A DNA stretch of 64,000 bases from positions 1 through 64,000 of the forward strand of contig JANBPK010001473.1 in assembly GCA_027579435.1 (NCBI GenBank), read 5' to 3'. Position 1 is the stretch's first letter. The number at the start of each line of letters is the position of its first letter. The notes beneath the pieces were generated by a model. That model was not told the origin of the DNA. It made no database searches and was given only the letters and a program-made list of their open reading frames with translations. Of this stretch, positions 1 to 12,710 are shown one piece after another. The position numbers and the translations under genes were made by a program. The stretch is from Candolleomyces eurysporus. Its lineage: Eukaryota; Basidiomycota; Agaricomycetes; Agaricales; Psathyrellaceae.

Positions 1-3000
1 GAGAGAGGAGGAGGAAGAGGAGGTGCCTCCGGTACCTCGACCCATGGAAGAAGAGGAGGGCGATGACGACGAGGAAGATGACGCGACTACGAGTAAGATA
101 AACTGCACTGTTCCTTTCCGCACCACCACTAACTGCTACTGTTACAGAGAACCCAAGAGGTCTCAATTCTAAACGCAACCAGTCGGGACGAGGCCGTGTG
201 CGGGCCCCGCGGTATCGCGAGCAGGACACCGCCGAGGAGGAAGATGAAGATGAGGAGGGTGCCGATCCCTCCTACCGACAAGGTCCTTCGACAACCCGGA
301 AACCTCGAACGAATGGCCATTCACGCACGATAGCATCCGCTTCCGAAGACGATGCCACCTCTGATGAGGACGTGGAGGAGCAGGGGACTAAGGCCCCGGT
401 GAAATCGTCAAAGCAACGCCCGAGTGATACCAACGAGCCCTCGGATAACAACAAGAGCGTCCCAGCCGACGGTCCTACGACCAGTTCTGTCAATGAGACC
501 GAGGAAGACGACTACGAGGAGGAGGACGATGAACCGAGTGGGGCGGCGCAAACAAAACCGGTGTCATCCATCGCCTCGCCAGTTCGGTCCACTCTACTGC
601 CCAAACCTCTCTCCCCGAGAACTCGAGTTCCGGCAGACAAGGACGCCTCCAGCAAAGGACCTCCAGACTCTGCCGCAGACAACAGAGCTGACGGCGCTTC
701 TTCAGCCGCTTCCTCTCGAGAAGGAACACCTGCTCCTTCAGAAGACGAAGAAGTGGAACAGAGGACCTCGCTCGCGGACGTATCAAGACAACGGAGGGCG
801 TCACTGCTTGAAAGCGCAGGGATCGTCGTCTCAAATGCCGACAGTTCAGCTAAACGGTCGACTTCTCCTGCGAAAGGAGGGCTCAAGGACCAGGATGGGG
901 ATGTCGAAATGGCGCCGGACGCTGAAGGGGAGGGTGAACTCCCCGAAGATAACGACAACGACGGCGATCGGTCGGTAGGCGACATTGACCAAGACGGGGA
1001 CGTGGATGTCGAAGGCGAAGAGAACGACAACGACAACGAAAACCGAGATGGAGAGAACGATGATGACTTGGAGCAAGATAATGAAATGGATTCGGACTTG
1101 CAACCGGCTCATCGCGCTGAAGCTCTCGACGCCCTCGCCGTCATCGAGTTCAAGTGGGCACAGCTTCGTGAACAGATATACATCCAGAAGATGGATGCGT
1201 TGGCTTGGGAGGAGGACTTGATCAAGCAAGGTTTGCTTTCAGCTTTCCGTTATTGAGAACCTCACTAACTTGTATGCTTTACAGGCAATCACCCGGAGAT
1301 GATTCATCTACTGGGAGAACTCACAAGTAGACGGGACAAGCGTGTCGAATTGGCCAGCAGGAAGCGCATGCATGAAATGGCCAGCGTTGGGAAGAGGCAA
1401 CGCGCAGAAGAGAGTGCTATTTGGAGTTGGTGGGCGGTCAGTGTTCTAGTTCCCATCTCACTGGAACGGAAACTCATGTTTTGTTGTTGTTGCAGGTGAC
1501 GCGAGACGAACTGCAAACTGAAATGACTTCTGAGACAAACAGAAAGAGACGAAGATTGGAGCGAGAACGTCGAGCCGTTGAACGGCCCCCGCCCAGTATG
1601 TGCCCTCACTTTGTTTGTTCTACGAACCCAACTAACAATGCATTTAGATCGACGCGTCCCGCCCCCTCCCACATCCATTCCGCCGGCCCCCTCACTCCGG
1701 AAAATTGTGAAAAGCCTCCCGTTCTCCAATAGTTCAAAACACGGAGTAGACTTTGCCCACCAGACGCCCGATTTCATTTACCCAGAGCTACAAACGCTCT
1801 CATCGGCCGATGTTGCGCAAGATCTGGAGTTTTTACTGCAAAACCGTCGACACTCGAATTACGATAGTCGTGATCATCGAGGCCCTGTCAACCCAAACCC
1901 AACTACAGTTCCCAGTGGTTTATCCGGTCCACCTCAGGGACAAGTCTCGACATACGACCCAGGTCATCACGGCGACGCGTATAGCCGACCTCCCCCTCCT
2001 CAGCCCATGCACCATCCAAGCAATGGACCACACCCCGGAAACTATCCTTACATTGCAGGACCACAGGGTGTCGGACGAATTCACCACCATCAAGCGGGTC
2101 CCGGCGGACCCCCAAACACTGGCCCCGGCCCCAATCACCCTTCCCATCCTTCGCAAGCACCACATAGCCATGTCGAACGTGAGCGAATCGAACATGATCT
2201 CGGAGGCCCGATCGGTCACGGTCCTGGGCATCAGATACATCCCAATCACCCTTTCTTTGGTCCAGGGAGAAACGGCGCCATGTACCCTCCAACTTCTAGC
2301 CATGTTCAAGATCAACCCCCCAAAGGCGTCCGACGCTCGCCATCCCCTGGCGTCCTTATGAATGGAGACGGCCCCGTCAACAAGCATGGTCGTGATGGTC
2401 CTCCAAACCCCCCGCCTGGTACATGGCTTGGTCAGGGAATGGGTATGGCAACCTACATGCCGCCCAACTGGAAAAACGACGTTGATAGGCCAGAGAGAAG
2501 GATGCCGGGTCGACACACTGAAGCCGATGAAGAATGGCTCAAGCGCGACCTCGATCGCAAGGCTGAGAGGGCACACAGGGAGGAGATTGAGAAGCGTGAA
2601 TACGAGAAGTCGAAGGAGAGGGAACGGCAGCAGCGGATGGAGATTGACCATGAACACGAGCGCCAGCAGCAGCATATGATGATGCATAAGCAACCTCGAC
2701 AGTTGTCCCATTCCCATAGTGTTCCCCCGGGTGCACCTCATCACCACCATCGAGCGCCTCACCATCATCACGTCGTACATCATCACCACCCACAATCTTC
2801 GTCACATNCCCCCCTCCGTGAACGGCGCAGGCCACTCATCTTCTTCCATGCCTCCTTCGTTTTCTGGCCACAGTCCACGCGTCTCGCGAGACTACGAGGG
2901 CCACCATCCTTCAGATGTGAACCCACCACCTGGCTCTTCGTCTATGTGGAAGGACGATGGAATGCAGCGACCTGGCATTCGGGAGCGTGAGAAAGAACGG

Positions 3001-3879
3001 GAAAAGGAGCGCGAGCGCGGTGACGTCAGGAAGCCAACTCCTTTGGGCCAATCTTCAGCTTCACATCCCCCTCATTCCCTCGAAGATAGGGACCGTCCAA
3101 TTCCTGTCCCCCTTTCATTGGGATCTTCACATCCCCTCGGTCCCGGAAATCCACCCCCGCACCTCAACGGTACTGCGTCGCCTCGCGCCCCCTGGAATCC
3201 AGCGGACGACGGGCATCGTCCACCGTCGTCTTCTTCTGGCCCCTCCCTCTATGGGAATTCGCAAGAGCAAGCTCGCTCACCCGGGCATCGCTATGCCGCC
3301 AACCCTATAGGCAGGCCTCCTCCATCTTCCGGCCCCTCACCGCTCCAGAACAGTATAGCAGCTTCTCCACCTAGGAGGCCTCCTCCAAGCAGTCCCGGTT
3401 CGGCATCAAACTACAATAAGCCCTCTCAACACTCCCCACCGCGATACGGACCGCCACCTCCACCGTCTATGCAGTCCGGTAGGTCTTCTCCTGTAGGACA
3501 CAAAATTCGACCGCCGTCGCCTGTGACTGGCAAGGCCCTTCCACCGTCTCATTCGGCGTCGTCATACACTTCACCGAGACTTGCTGGACCAGGTCGTACG
3601 TCAACTCCTACCGGTGCCCCTCCACCTCCGCCATCTTCGGCCGCAGCATCGCAAAATGGACCTGGCCGACCAGGTCCTTATCCACCGTCAAGCCGACGAT
3701 CGCCTTCCCCTTCCAGTCGATCGGGAGTACCTCCCCCTTCTTTGGGACCTTTGCCCCCTAGTGGAGGATCTGGTCGAGATCGGGAGAGAGACTGGGTTGA
3801 GCGGTCACCTCGTGTAAGTGGGCTGCCCCCACCTCCCATCCCACCGCCGAAAATCAGTGTGCCACAGATGGTTGACTGA
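1..3879 (+). CDS. Sds3-like subunit of Rpd3L histone deacetylase complex (5' partial)
   Basis: The gene is open at the left edge. The first visible exon is very acidic and there is an in-frame ATG at 44, but the frame is also open before it, so the true start may lie outside. Exons read as 1-92, 148-1230, 1285-1436, 1496-1595 and 1648-3879. An acidic low-complexity first part leads into the Sds3 signature: ALDALAVIEFKWAQLREQIY, then KQGNHPEMIHLL across the 1231-1284 intron, then a basic coiled stretch (KRVELASRKR, NRKRRRLERERR). In yeast, Sds3 and Dep1 family proteins scaffold the Rpd3L deacetylase with Sin3 in the nucleus; that role here is inferred from the motif. The long C-terminal half is rich in Pro, Ser and His, with His runs near 2740-2790 and a KEREKERER stretch, and has no recognisable fold. 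An N at 2808 breaks the frame; deleting it joins the two halves. The family call is good, the exact orthologue less so. Confidence 0.8.
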
Positions 3880-6800
3880 TGGATATTTTATTGGCTTGTG
3901 CGTTGGATATATGTGTCTTTTTTTTTTCNNTTTTTATTTCTCCTCGTCTTGTCCTGTGATCAATACCATCTCCTGATTGTTTCAAACGTGCGCATACATG
4001 ATTATTCCTTTTCTCCTTTCTTCCACATGCTCTTTCTCTCTCTCTTTCCCCTCTCCTCTCCTGTCTGTTCATTCATCCACTATTTAAAGATTTTTTAAGT
4101 ACAGTACATACTTTGGAAATGCTGCAGTGCCCTGGATCCTACTGTTTATTCTCCACACGCATGTTATGGCATTTCAGTGGGATTACTAGTACATACCTTT
4201 TTTTTTTTGTGTATCATGTTATTCTTGTTCGAGATATAATCCTGTTTAGATTGTACATATAATGAGATAGAAATCTCGTCCTTTACCCCCGATCTGAAGA
4301 TATCCAAGATCTGACTGGCGGTGCGACCTTTCGGGTTTAACATTTATTGACAACACTCCACGGCACTCCACTGCAGGAAATTACTGGGGGTCGCACATGT
4401 ACACTGAGAGATAGCGTCGTCTTCCGGAGTGTCCGAGTCTCGACTCCACTGGTGCAGTACACTTCTCGACCCGCTTCTTCGCTCGGACCGTCGCGCCACC
4501 GTCGCCCGACGGGGCTTCGGATGAGGGGGGGGCCCACAGTGTTCATTGACAGCGGCCCTGACACATGTGCTCGCCAACATTTTTGGGGCGGTGATTCGGC
4601 TAAAATAGGCAAGCCCGCGCTGTCGCTCTCCACGGTCGGTTGGGTGAGGCCGCTTGAATCATGAGCGATGACGAATCCTTTTTTATTTATTTTTTTCACC
4701 CTACATACTGTATTGCAATTGGCGCGGTCCCGATGACTTCGATCGTTTGATCGACCACGGGTACAGTGCACAGTTGCTACCATTTATTTAAGTTTGGTAT
4801 GGACTTTATGGACTTATTGGGCGGAAGAGCCGGAGGAGGGGGGGACGTACTAGCGGGAGCAGGGAGGGTAGAGAGTTATTAAGGATTTAGAAGTGTGCGA
4901 GGTGCTCGGGAGCCGCTAGGAAATGCGCCAGGGATGTGTGAAGAGCTAGTCGTAATTTTCGTGGCGTATTTTTTCCAGCTTATCTTGGTATTTCTTTTGG
5001 TATCGGTTTTGTGGTGCAATGGTGGCGTTTCGCGCCATGATCTGCAGCCGGCGTCTAATTCTTGCCGTGGTGGACACAGAGCGGGTTTTGGAACGTTTCT
5101 AAAAGAAAACGGTTGAGGCTGGTCGGAGGAACGGACACGTACACACCCATGGCTGGGCTCTGTTGACGAACCGGGGGTTTCGCAGATGTCTCTCGCGGTA
5201 TATTGGGCCCGTTCAATATCAATATCAAGCGGTCTGTATAGGTGCCTAGCTATATGCAGCTTGTGGAAATTCAAGTACAAGGCGAACAGTGACACGAGAC
5301 ACTAGAATCGGGCGCTTCGTGGGGGCTTCTGACTCCTGAAGTTACGACCACGTCTTACTTAGTCTTCCTCAAATTTTATTATTACGATGGAGTTACGGTA
5401 AGAAGACCTGGCGGCCGTCCACCCATATATTCTAGTTTAGTTAGTGCGTTTGAGTCGTTTGGCGACCTTCAACAAGATCTCTATAGTTGCAGTTTGTATT
5501 AACTGTTCTGACTGATGTGGCGGAATTCTATAATGTGGTGCTGACAGTCGTGGAGAAGTCTGATCAATATGAACGGAGATGAATAGGTCCGGAGTAGCTA
5601 TTGAAATGAGCTGCTCTAAGATTTCGTTCGTTGCGAGGGATGGTATCTAGTCTCGCGAATAGCCAGCCAATGAAGTTAGAATTTTAGGCGTTGAAGTATG
5701 ACGCGCGGAATGCAAGTAATTTACGCGTTGAACGCGTCCTGGCGCGTCATATTAACATATGTTAAACAAAGCTTGTGAAGCATTTATGTAAAGGTAAAAA
5801 TGGGGTTCTTGGCCCTAGTTTATTTCGCTACAAGAAGACGGAGGCAATGTGGAAGTGACATCTTCTTTCATTTCAACGAGGGACCACGGACACCTTTTCT
5901 GGAAATTCGAAAGATGAATTGCAGGGTCGAACTGTCGAAATTAGGCTCTGGATAGGTCCGCGTTATGTTATTGGAATGCCTTCAAACGCGCTGGCCCCCT
6001 CAAATGTGCGAACGCAAGCACTCTGCCGAACGCAGCACGTTCCTTGACCTTGATGAAAAACGGGACTAGTGCAAAGGAAGTATGTTGGGAATTGATTGGG
6101 TGTTAGCGAGAGCTGACTGGAGTTGCACTAAGCCAAGATGGAAATAAACCAGATATAGGCCTTTCAGGGTCTCGACATTAGCATGCCCGCCACGTTATTT
6201 AGATTGGTGTAGTTCGTATGCGCGTTGACCTCTTAGCTACGATCATTATTCAACCTTTCAAGCAAGGAGTTGAGGGCATCACGAAGGATAGCATGTTGTT
6301 CGACGTCGACTGCCGCATCGTGACAGTCATGCCATGTCATGGTGTGATACTCCTACCGTATGCCCGGAGCTAATCAAGGAAAGAAATCTTAGCACGGCTG
6401 TTCTTTGGAGGTCCGACACACCGCCGATTGCTTCTGTGGCTCCAGCTTGAAGTCCATAGGCTGCTTGGAACTCAGCGAGCGTTGCCGTCGTGGGACCAGA
6501 TCTTCTGGCTGGCAATTGAATGCAGTAAGAAGAAATACAGCTCTACGTTACGGGGATTGGCAGTTGTGGGAGTCCTGTGAGATCTAGAACCAGATGGTAA
6601 TAATGTAATGTGCTCTGGCGATGACGGTAGACTCGGATGAGCAAGGGCGACCAAGAATTGATATCTTGTCCGATATCTCCCCAGCGGCCGACAATCGCGA
6701 CAGAAAATGCTACTGCTGGTTTGACTGGGGATTGTGAACACCCACAGGTGACAGCGACAGACCGGCACGCCACTGGGACACAGTGAAGAGGTGTACGAGT

Positions 6801-7159
6801 AGCGGTGGCTTGGCGAGGAGCGGAACACACAAGGAGCATATTAGGTAAGGATCAATCGGTGTGTCGGCGGGATTTAGCATCACGACATATCTATTTTGGG
6901 ATGCAGGGATGGCGAAGTCTGTGATGTCGTGTGGTAGCCCTCGATTACTCTTGACTTTGAAATCGGGAGATCTGCCATTTTGAGCTGCGAGAGTTCTTAA
7001 NTTTTTTTAATCTTTCTCCCGGTTACTGTCGATCGACAACAAAACCTTGCTGTGCCTTGGGGGGAAAATATGTAAGTCCAAACTCTCCCGTTTCACCTGA
7101 AGAAACGCCCCGTCTTCGTCCCCGTATTCCCAATCACTTCCCTTCTCCCTGCCTCGGTC
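3880..7159. other. Gene-free interval of about 3.3 kb
   Basis: No convincing gene is seen on either strand. The reading frames here are short, have no family motif and no matching splice signals. The left part is probably the 3' untranslated region of the Sds3-like gene (T-rich, 3890-4260). The right part, with T and C runs near 7000-7150, is probably the promoter and leader of the transcription factor. A nested palindrome lies at 5697-5751. No tRNA-like cloverleaf was recognised. Ns at 3929-3930 and 7001 sit in T runs. Confidence 0.6.
5697..5751. repeat. Nested inverted repeat with two ACGCGT boxes
   Basis: TATGACGCGC at 5697-5706 is mirrored exactly by GCGCGTCATA at 5742-5751. Between the arms are two ACGCGT hexamers (5723-5728 and 5732-5737), which are palindromes and form a smaller inverted pair. 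The palindrome AACATATGTT follows directly. ACGCGT is the core of the MluI cell-cycle box bound by MBF in yeasts. Function here is inference; it could also be a small hairpin or a relic of a mobile element. Confidence 0.5.
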
Positions 7160-10100
7160 ATGGGGTCGGTCGCTAGTCCGAATGTTTCCTATTTCCTCGA
7201 GCTTCCTCGACCCAATCCCCATCATCCTGTCCCTGTAAAGACAGAGGCTTCTTCTTCACCCGATTTGTCTCCGGAATCGACTTCCTTGCAACACTTCCAG
7301 TTCAAATTCAATCCTCATGCGGTCCCGTCTCACGCCTCTGTTCCACAGTCTCGAAATCCATCCGAATCTCCATCTTGTCTCCCACCTACACCACTCTATC
7401 GCTTTGGGTCGGATCCTGGTCCATACAGCGTTCCCTCCGAGCAGCCTTGGCCCCGTTCCACCGTTTCTCACCACCTGTCTTCCACCCACAACCTTAATTA
7501 TAACCAGCCACATATAAACGGTCACAATAGCCAGACCTCCGAGCTCTTTCGATCCTCCATGTCCTACAGCGACGAATACGACGTTTCTGATCTAGCGGAC
7601 GCCGGTGGGGACCAATCTCACGGGGCGTTTGGTGCCCACGAAAAGATAGTTCGACGAAGGAGCAGCAAAGGTGAGCAGCTCTCTGTCCGCTATCGCCAGC
7701 TGCTCACGTTCTATGATCCCTCAGCCTGTGACCAATGTCGCAAGTCAAAGTGCAAATGCGAGAGAACTAGTCCCAACGAACCCTGTAAGAGCTGTATCAT
7801 GCTTGGTACTCGTGAGTGTCTCATCCCGCTGGACTTTGCGCATGACGTTCGTAGAACGTCATGGTGCCCAATTCACTGCGGTTGGCAAGATACTAACATA
7901 CACTTGAATAGCCTGCACCTTCCTGGGACCATCACGAAAGCGCGGCCCGCCCAAAGGCTACATTGACGCTATCGAGGCTCGGCTACACCAGACAGAGGCG
8001 TTAGTTGGGATCATGCTCGCGACGAAGGATCCCCGTGCCAAATCTCTCCTCGACGACATGGCCAAAGTGAGTTCTTCCTCTTCATTATATTCCGAGTTTT
8101 ATCATTCGAAGACGGGTCTCTGACCTATATCTGTCAATTGAATTTGTGATCGAGTAACCCAATCAGCATTCTCTTGACTTTCCCTGATGATATAACGGCT
8201 AATACCTTTTACCCACCTTTGTAGGATCCTCTGGCCAGAGAAATCATCAACCGCGTCGATAATTCGCCGTATGGCGTAAAGGGTCGCAAGCGCGAGAGCG
8301 GCATTCCTTCAAAATCGCGGCCTTCTGGCACGAATTCCGATTCCTCAACACAGAAGGAAGGAAAAATAGAACTGACCTCTACTCAGTACGTACGAGTTAC
8401 TTTGATCAATAGCATCGTGAACTCATTGTCAACCAGCCCTTCCAACGAGTGGCAAGACAGTGTCACTGCAATGCTGGACGTCGGGGCGGGGTTCCCAGCA
8501 AACAAAGCAGAAGCTGCCAAGGACGTGGCTGGAATCGACGACGACAGGAGGTCCGTTGAAAATGGGCTGAGGTCGCCGTTGCGGATTGTTCCTCCTCCCC
8601 GTCCCGCTTCTTCTGAAACGCGTTCCAGTGATGAGAATTGTTCCCCCGCCCGGCGTCAGAGGCGAAGGATTGGTGACCATGACTTCTCGCCACAGGAGCT
8701 GGTTTATCCTTCCTCAGCCAATGCATCTGCCGTGTCCTTGTTGAGCCCTGCTAGTGCTGTCCGGAGACGAGGGCGAGGGATTTCTCACACGTATTCTTCG
8801 TTGAGTCCTATCCATCCAATGAACAAAGTGCGCAGCTCAAGCGTTGATAGCCTCAGCTCGGACAGCGAGGATGAACTTACCGGTGCAGTCGGTCAACTCA
8901 GCATCAACGAGGACGAGCAAGTGAGGTATCATGGCAAAGCTAGTGGCCTCCACATTCTTAATAACAAAGAACGAGTTGATGGGCGCAATGAAGGAGGAAT
9001 ATGGTACGGTCGCTTCTACGATTGTGTCCATTCGTCACTGACATTCCAAATGTCTCATAGGCGCTTCCCTAAAGCGAGAGTATGGNCCCCCCGCTCCCGA
9101 TGCTCCCAGCATTTTGCAGGGAGAGGATGAGTATGTCTCACAGCTGCCTGAACAAGCGGTCCAAAACCGTTTGCTTGATCTTTACTTCCGACATGTTCAC
9201 TCCTCCTTCCCTGTCATTCACAAGCAGTCCTTCCTTGGCGTATACAGAAAAACGTAAGACGGGCCTCCCGATTACAACGGCATCCGCTGATCTATTCGCT
9301 AGGCCCCAGACATCTGAACCTGACAATTCATCGGGTATCAATCGTCGCCCACGGCGCATCCCTGCCCTTCTCTTGCTTACCATGTTCTCTATCGCCGCTC
9401 GGTACGACAAGACAGCCAGTGTCCCACCACCTACCGACCCTTCAGTGATGTGGTCCGCCGGGGATGAATATCTTGACCTCGCAAAGGTCATCTTGGATCA
9501 GTCCTACTCCAGCTCCCGATCATCGACCTGCCAAGCGCTCCTTCTCATGGGTTACCGAGAAGTTGGTATTGGCGCCATGGCCCAGGCTTGGACGTACATC
9601 GGGATGGCGATTCGAATGGCTCAGGACCTCGGTATGCATCGAAGTGCCGATGGTTGGGCTCGCGTTGGCCTCGGTGGACGGCTTTTCAGCGAATGGGAGC
9701 TTCAAGAAAGGAAGCGGATTTGGTATGGATGCGTCATCATGGACAAGTACATCTCAACCTATATTGGTATGGGCCCTCCCGTCTTCTATCCTCGTCCGCA
9801 GTTCGCTGACTGTCCTTTCAGGGAGGCCTTTGATGATCTTTGAAAGAGACTTCGACACCCCTCTTCCGAACGAAGACGATGTAAGTCGTGGCTTGTTGTT
9901 CCGTCGTTGAGAGTCCCGCTCAAAGACATCCTACTCTAGCCGGAAGAACTCGAAGACTGGCCCGGTCGCAATGCTGCGGAGCAGCCCAATACTATGCTTT
10001 CATATCGCATCTCTTGTTTCAATGCCTCATCCTCGCTGTGTAAGTCTTGCCAGCCTTTGCCACGGCGATCAACACTGACAACTGTTTCAGCTGGTATTCT

Positions 10101-11501
10101 AAGCACCATTGTCCAAGCTATATACGCTGTTCGCCCAGTCTCGAGCCGACATGCAGAGTCTGCCGTTCTGGAAGGTCTATTGGACAAGTGGTATTTGGAG
10201 CTTCCTGAACACCTGCGCTACGATCCGAACGGGGTGAACAAGGTTCCACCACTTCCTCACATTCTTACACTGCACATGCAATATTGGTGTGCTGTTCTGC
10301 TGCTTCATCGACCGTTGTAAGTTGTGTCCTCACTGCTCCCGACGATTCCCACTAATGGCTTGATAGCATTCGAAGCATCTACAGTGGCAAACCAAGGAGC
10401 GAAGAAAGTGAAGATCCGGATGCGGTTGCAAACGCGACCAAGAATTATGAGTTATGCGCCGGGGCCGCAAACCATATTAGCTCGATCGGTAAGAATCTCG
10501 ACTAAAACCGGTTTTCAACCCTTAACCCAAAATTTGCTCAGTTTCTGTCTATGCCGAGAAATATCCTCTGGACCGCTGTTCCGTTTTCCTTTGCTATTAT
10601 CTCTTCACAGCAAGTATCATGCATGTCACTACCCGTAAGTCACCCTCAAATCGGTTTAATAGATCTCCCTGACATTTCTCCCTGTAGTGACAACCTACCC
10701 CACCGATCCCCAGGCTCACCTGGGTCTCAAAAGGTGTATGGATGCCCTCGAAATGATGGCGACTATCTGGCCGAGCGCGCACCGTGCATTACAACTACTT
10801 CGCGGCGCCAAGGTTAATCTCCAGGGTTCGGAAATTCTCGCCCAGTCAAATTCTGCCGTTCGCCAGAAGCGCTCAGCTGAGAATTCATTGAATGACTCTG
10901 AGCATATCAACCGGAGATATCTTCCAAACCACCTCGATACTCAGACGACCTACCCTGCTTCCCGACCTAGTGAATTCTCTTCGAACTACCTCTACCCTAC
11001 GATAGATACATACACGCAAGCGAGCTCCACGCACCCGTCACACGCTTCGCCAACTCTGGCCGCTGTTCCCTCTACGGCATCTTCTGCAAACTACCGGTGG
11101 CATGCCGAAGATTATCACTCACAACATTCATTCACCAGCAACACTCCCCTGTCAACTTCGGTTCTCCCCCAGGTCTATAGCACTGGCTTTGGGGATGACC
11201 GCACTCATGTGTCCCACCATCGTGTCAACTCTCAACCCGACCACTCCTCTCACACTGTGACTAACCGTTACCCGCAATACTGGAACGACTATTCGACCTT
11301 CCCTCAACTTGGTCAAGCTTATCCCACTGTGCATGACAACAGTCAACCTCCTCCTCCGCCGATCAATTCGCAACTGTACGCTGCTCCGGAGCAATACAGT
11401 CTCTACGGTATGTTTCGCTAGTAACTTGTTTGCGAAATTTCCGAAATTTCTGACGGGAACTATCTCCAGGCCAGCACTCATTCCACGATCCAGGCCGGTA
11501 G
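7160..11501 (+). CDS. Zn2Cys6 fungal transcription factor with fungal_trans domain
   Basis: The exons read as 7160-7670, 7725-7811, 7912-8066, 8225-9003, 9061-9253, 9303-9766, 9822-9880, 9940-10039, 10091-10316, 10367-10488, 10542-10634, 10688-11407 and 11470-11501. A Ser/Pro-rich N-terminus is followed by a complete zinc cluster (ACDQCRKSKCKCE, then CKSC and PCTF), the linker RKRGPPKGYIDAIEARLHQ and a dimerisation-like helix. A Ser-rich region leads to EDEQVRYHGKASGLH and NEGGIWRFPKARVW. The fungal_trans middle-homology domain follows (LLDLYFRHVHSSFPVIHKQ, then RPLMIFERDFDTPLP). The C-terminus is Ser/Tyr/Pro/His-rich. It should bind DNA in the nucleus as a regulator. The layout resembles xlnR-like and Fst-type factors of mushrooms, but the target cannot be told. 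The N at 9086 must be dropped to keep frame. The 54-bp intron 7671-7724 has no stop and a length divisible by three. The last small exon is less sure; without it the protein ends at 11421. Confidence 0.85.
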
Positions 11502-12710
11502 CACAGTTTACAGAGTCTCATCCCCTCACCTTCTTTGCTTTCCTATATCGTATAGTAATCACTTTGTACGTCGTTCTTTTGCTTTTCCAACACACGCAAT
11601 TCCTTGTATCGCATAGTCCACCTTCATTCCTTCACGATCGTTTCAGCGCACCATTCATCCGTCACCATTCCTTCTCCCCACACGCATTATTTAGAGTTTG
11701 TTGTACTGTAGCCTTAACATTCACACATATACACTAGTATTTCCGGTTCCGTTCTCTGGATACCATAGTTTGTTCAGGTTGCTACATTACCGTCGCCGTA
11801 TTCATTCATATTTCCCTTTGTGCACAACAATTTAATATCAATTTTTCCGTTTTGCATCTCCTCGAACACTTTATCCATGACTTAGCGGTAGCCCTTCTGG
11901 TGAGTAAAGAATCCCCATTCCGCAATTCTCTGACATCGAGAGCATGAGGTGCTCTTGAGAGAACCCACCCGACGACCGGAACTCCGCGATGGTGGCTGAT
12001 CATGACCGCAGAGAGATCTGAGGGTTTACCGTATTTCAACGACGGTGAATGCCATTGGTGGGTGTTAAGAGTTCTTTCGAAAATCGAATTGCCTTTGGAC
12101 TTCTATGATGTATGGTGTCTACTAAATGGGCCAGAGGGTACATAGACTTTTGTATCCGAACTGTATACTTGGGGCTCGGAACCGACCGGACGATGTAAGA
12201 TTTTTGGAGAGGATGGTAGCGGGCTGGCCAAGCAGGGAAGGACGTCGACTGTATTGAGAACGCCATTGAGAACGCCGGAGTAATGCTCCATGAGCTCGGG
12301 AGCGGGGGTTTTGTGTATTATGCTTCGAGGAAGGCGTCTGACATAACTCTTCCGTTCGATCGCCGATATTTAGTGTAATTGGCTCTTTCTGACGATGAGA
12401 TTCTCACAGGAATTAGAATTTCATGAGATTGAGATAAGAGCTCCTGGTCCCAGCTTAAATATTCAGCGCTCAGCGCCTACTAGACAGGGAATAGGAGCTA
12501 ATTACTAACCTTATCTTTTAGTTACTAGACCTATCTAATCTGGTGATGGCAATGATCGAGCGCAATATGGCTTTTGCCTCGCGGAGGCACTCGTATGGAT
12601 CATGAAAGCGCTGTTATCACCCGGTTCACGCATCGTACATCTTCTCTTCTTACCACCTCGACGACATTTCCGCGAAACATCACTATCTCCCCACTACCGG
12701 AGCTCTTACG
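11502..12710. other. Intergenic interval
   Basis: This holds the 3' end of the transcription factor transcript and the promoter of the purine nucleoside phosphorylase gene. The short frames here carry no recognisable motif. I see no RNA gene or repeat of note. Confidence 0.5.

Noticed and set aside
4660..4760. Words like the C and D boxes of snoRNAs
   Set aside because: Spacing and a terminal stem are lacking; not supportable as an RNA gene.
4337..4783. 148-codon minus-strand frame in the gene-free interval
   Set aside because: No motif, no splice partners, and overlapping open frames on the other strand; most likely chance in a GC-richer patch.
8921..8969. Possible intron gtgagg...aaag in the transcription factor gene
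   Set aside because: It seemed to fix the frame if the N at 9086 was kept, but it would remove VRYHGKASGLH, a signature expected in this family. Dropping the N instead keeps the signature and the frame.
9822..9823. Frame 9082-9843 read through 9767-9821 as coding
   Set aside because: The gtatgg...tttcag segment is a normal intron; splicing gives RPLMIFERDFDTPLP, a known fungal_trans motif.
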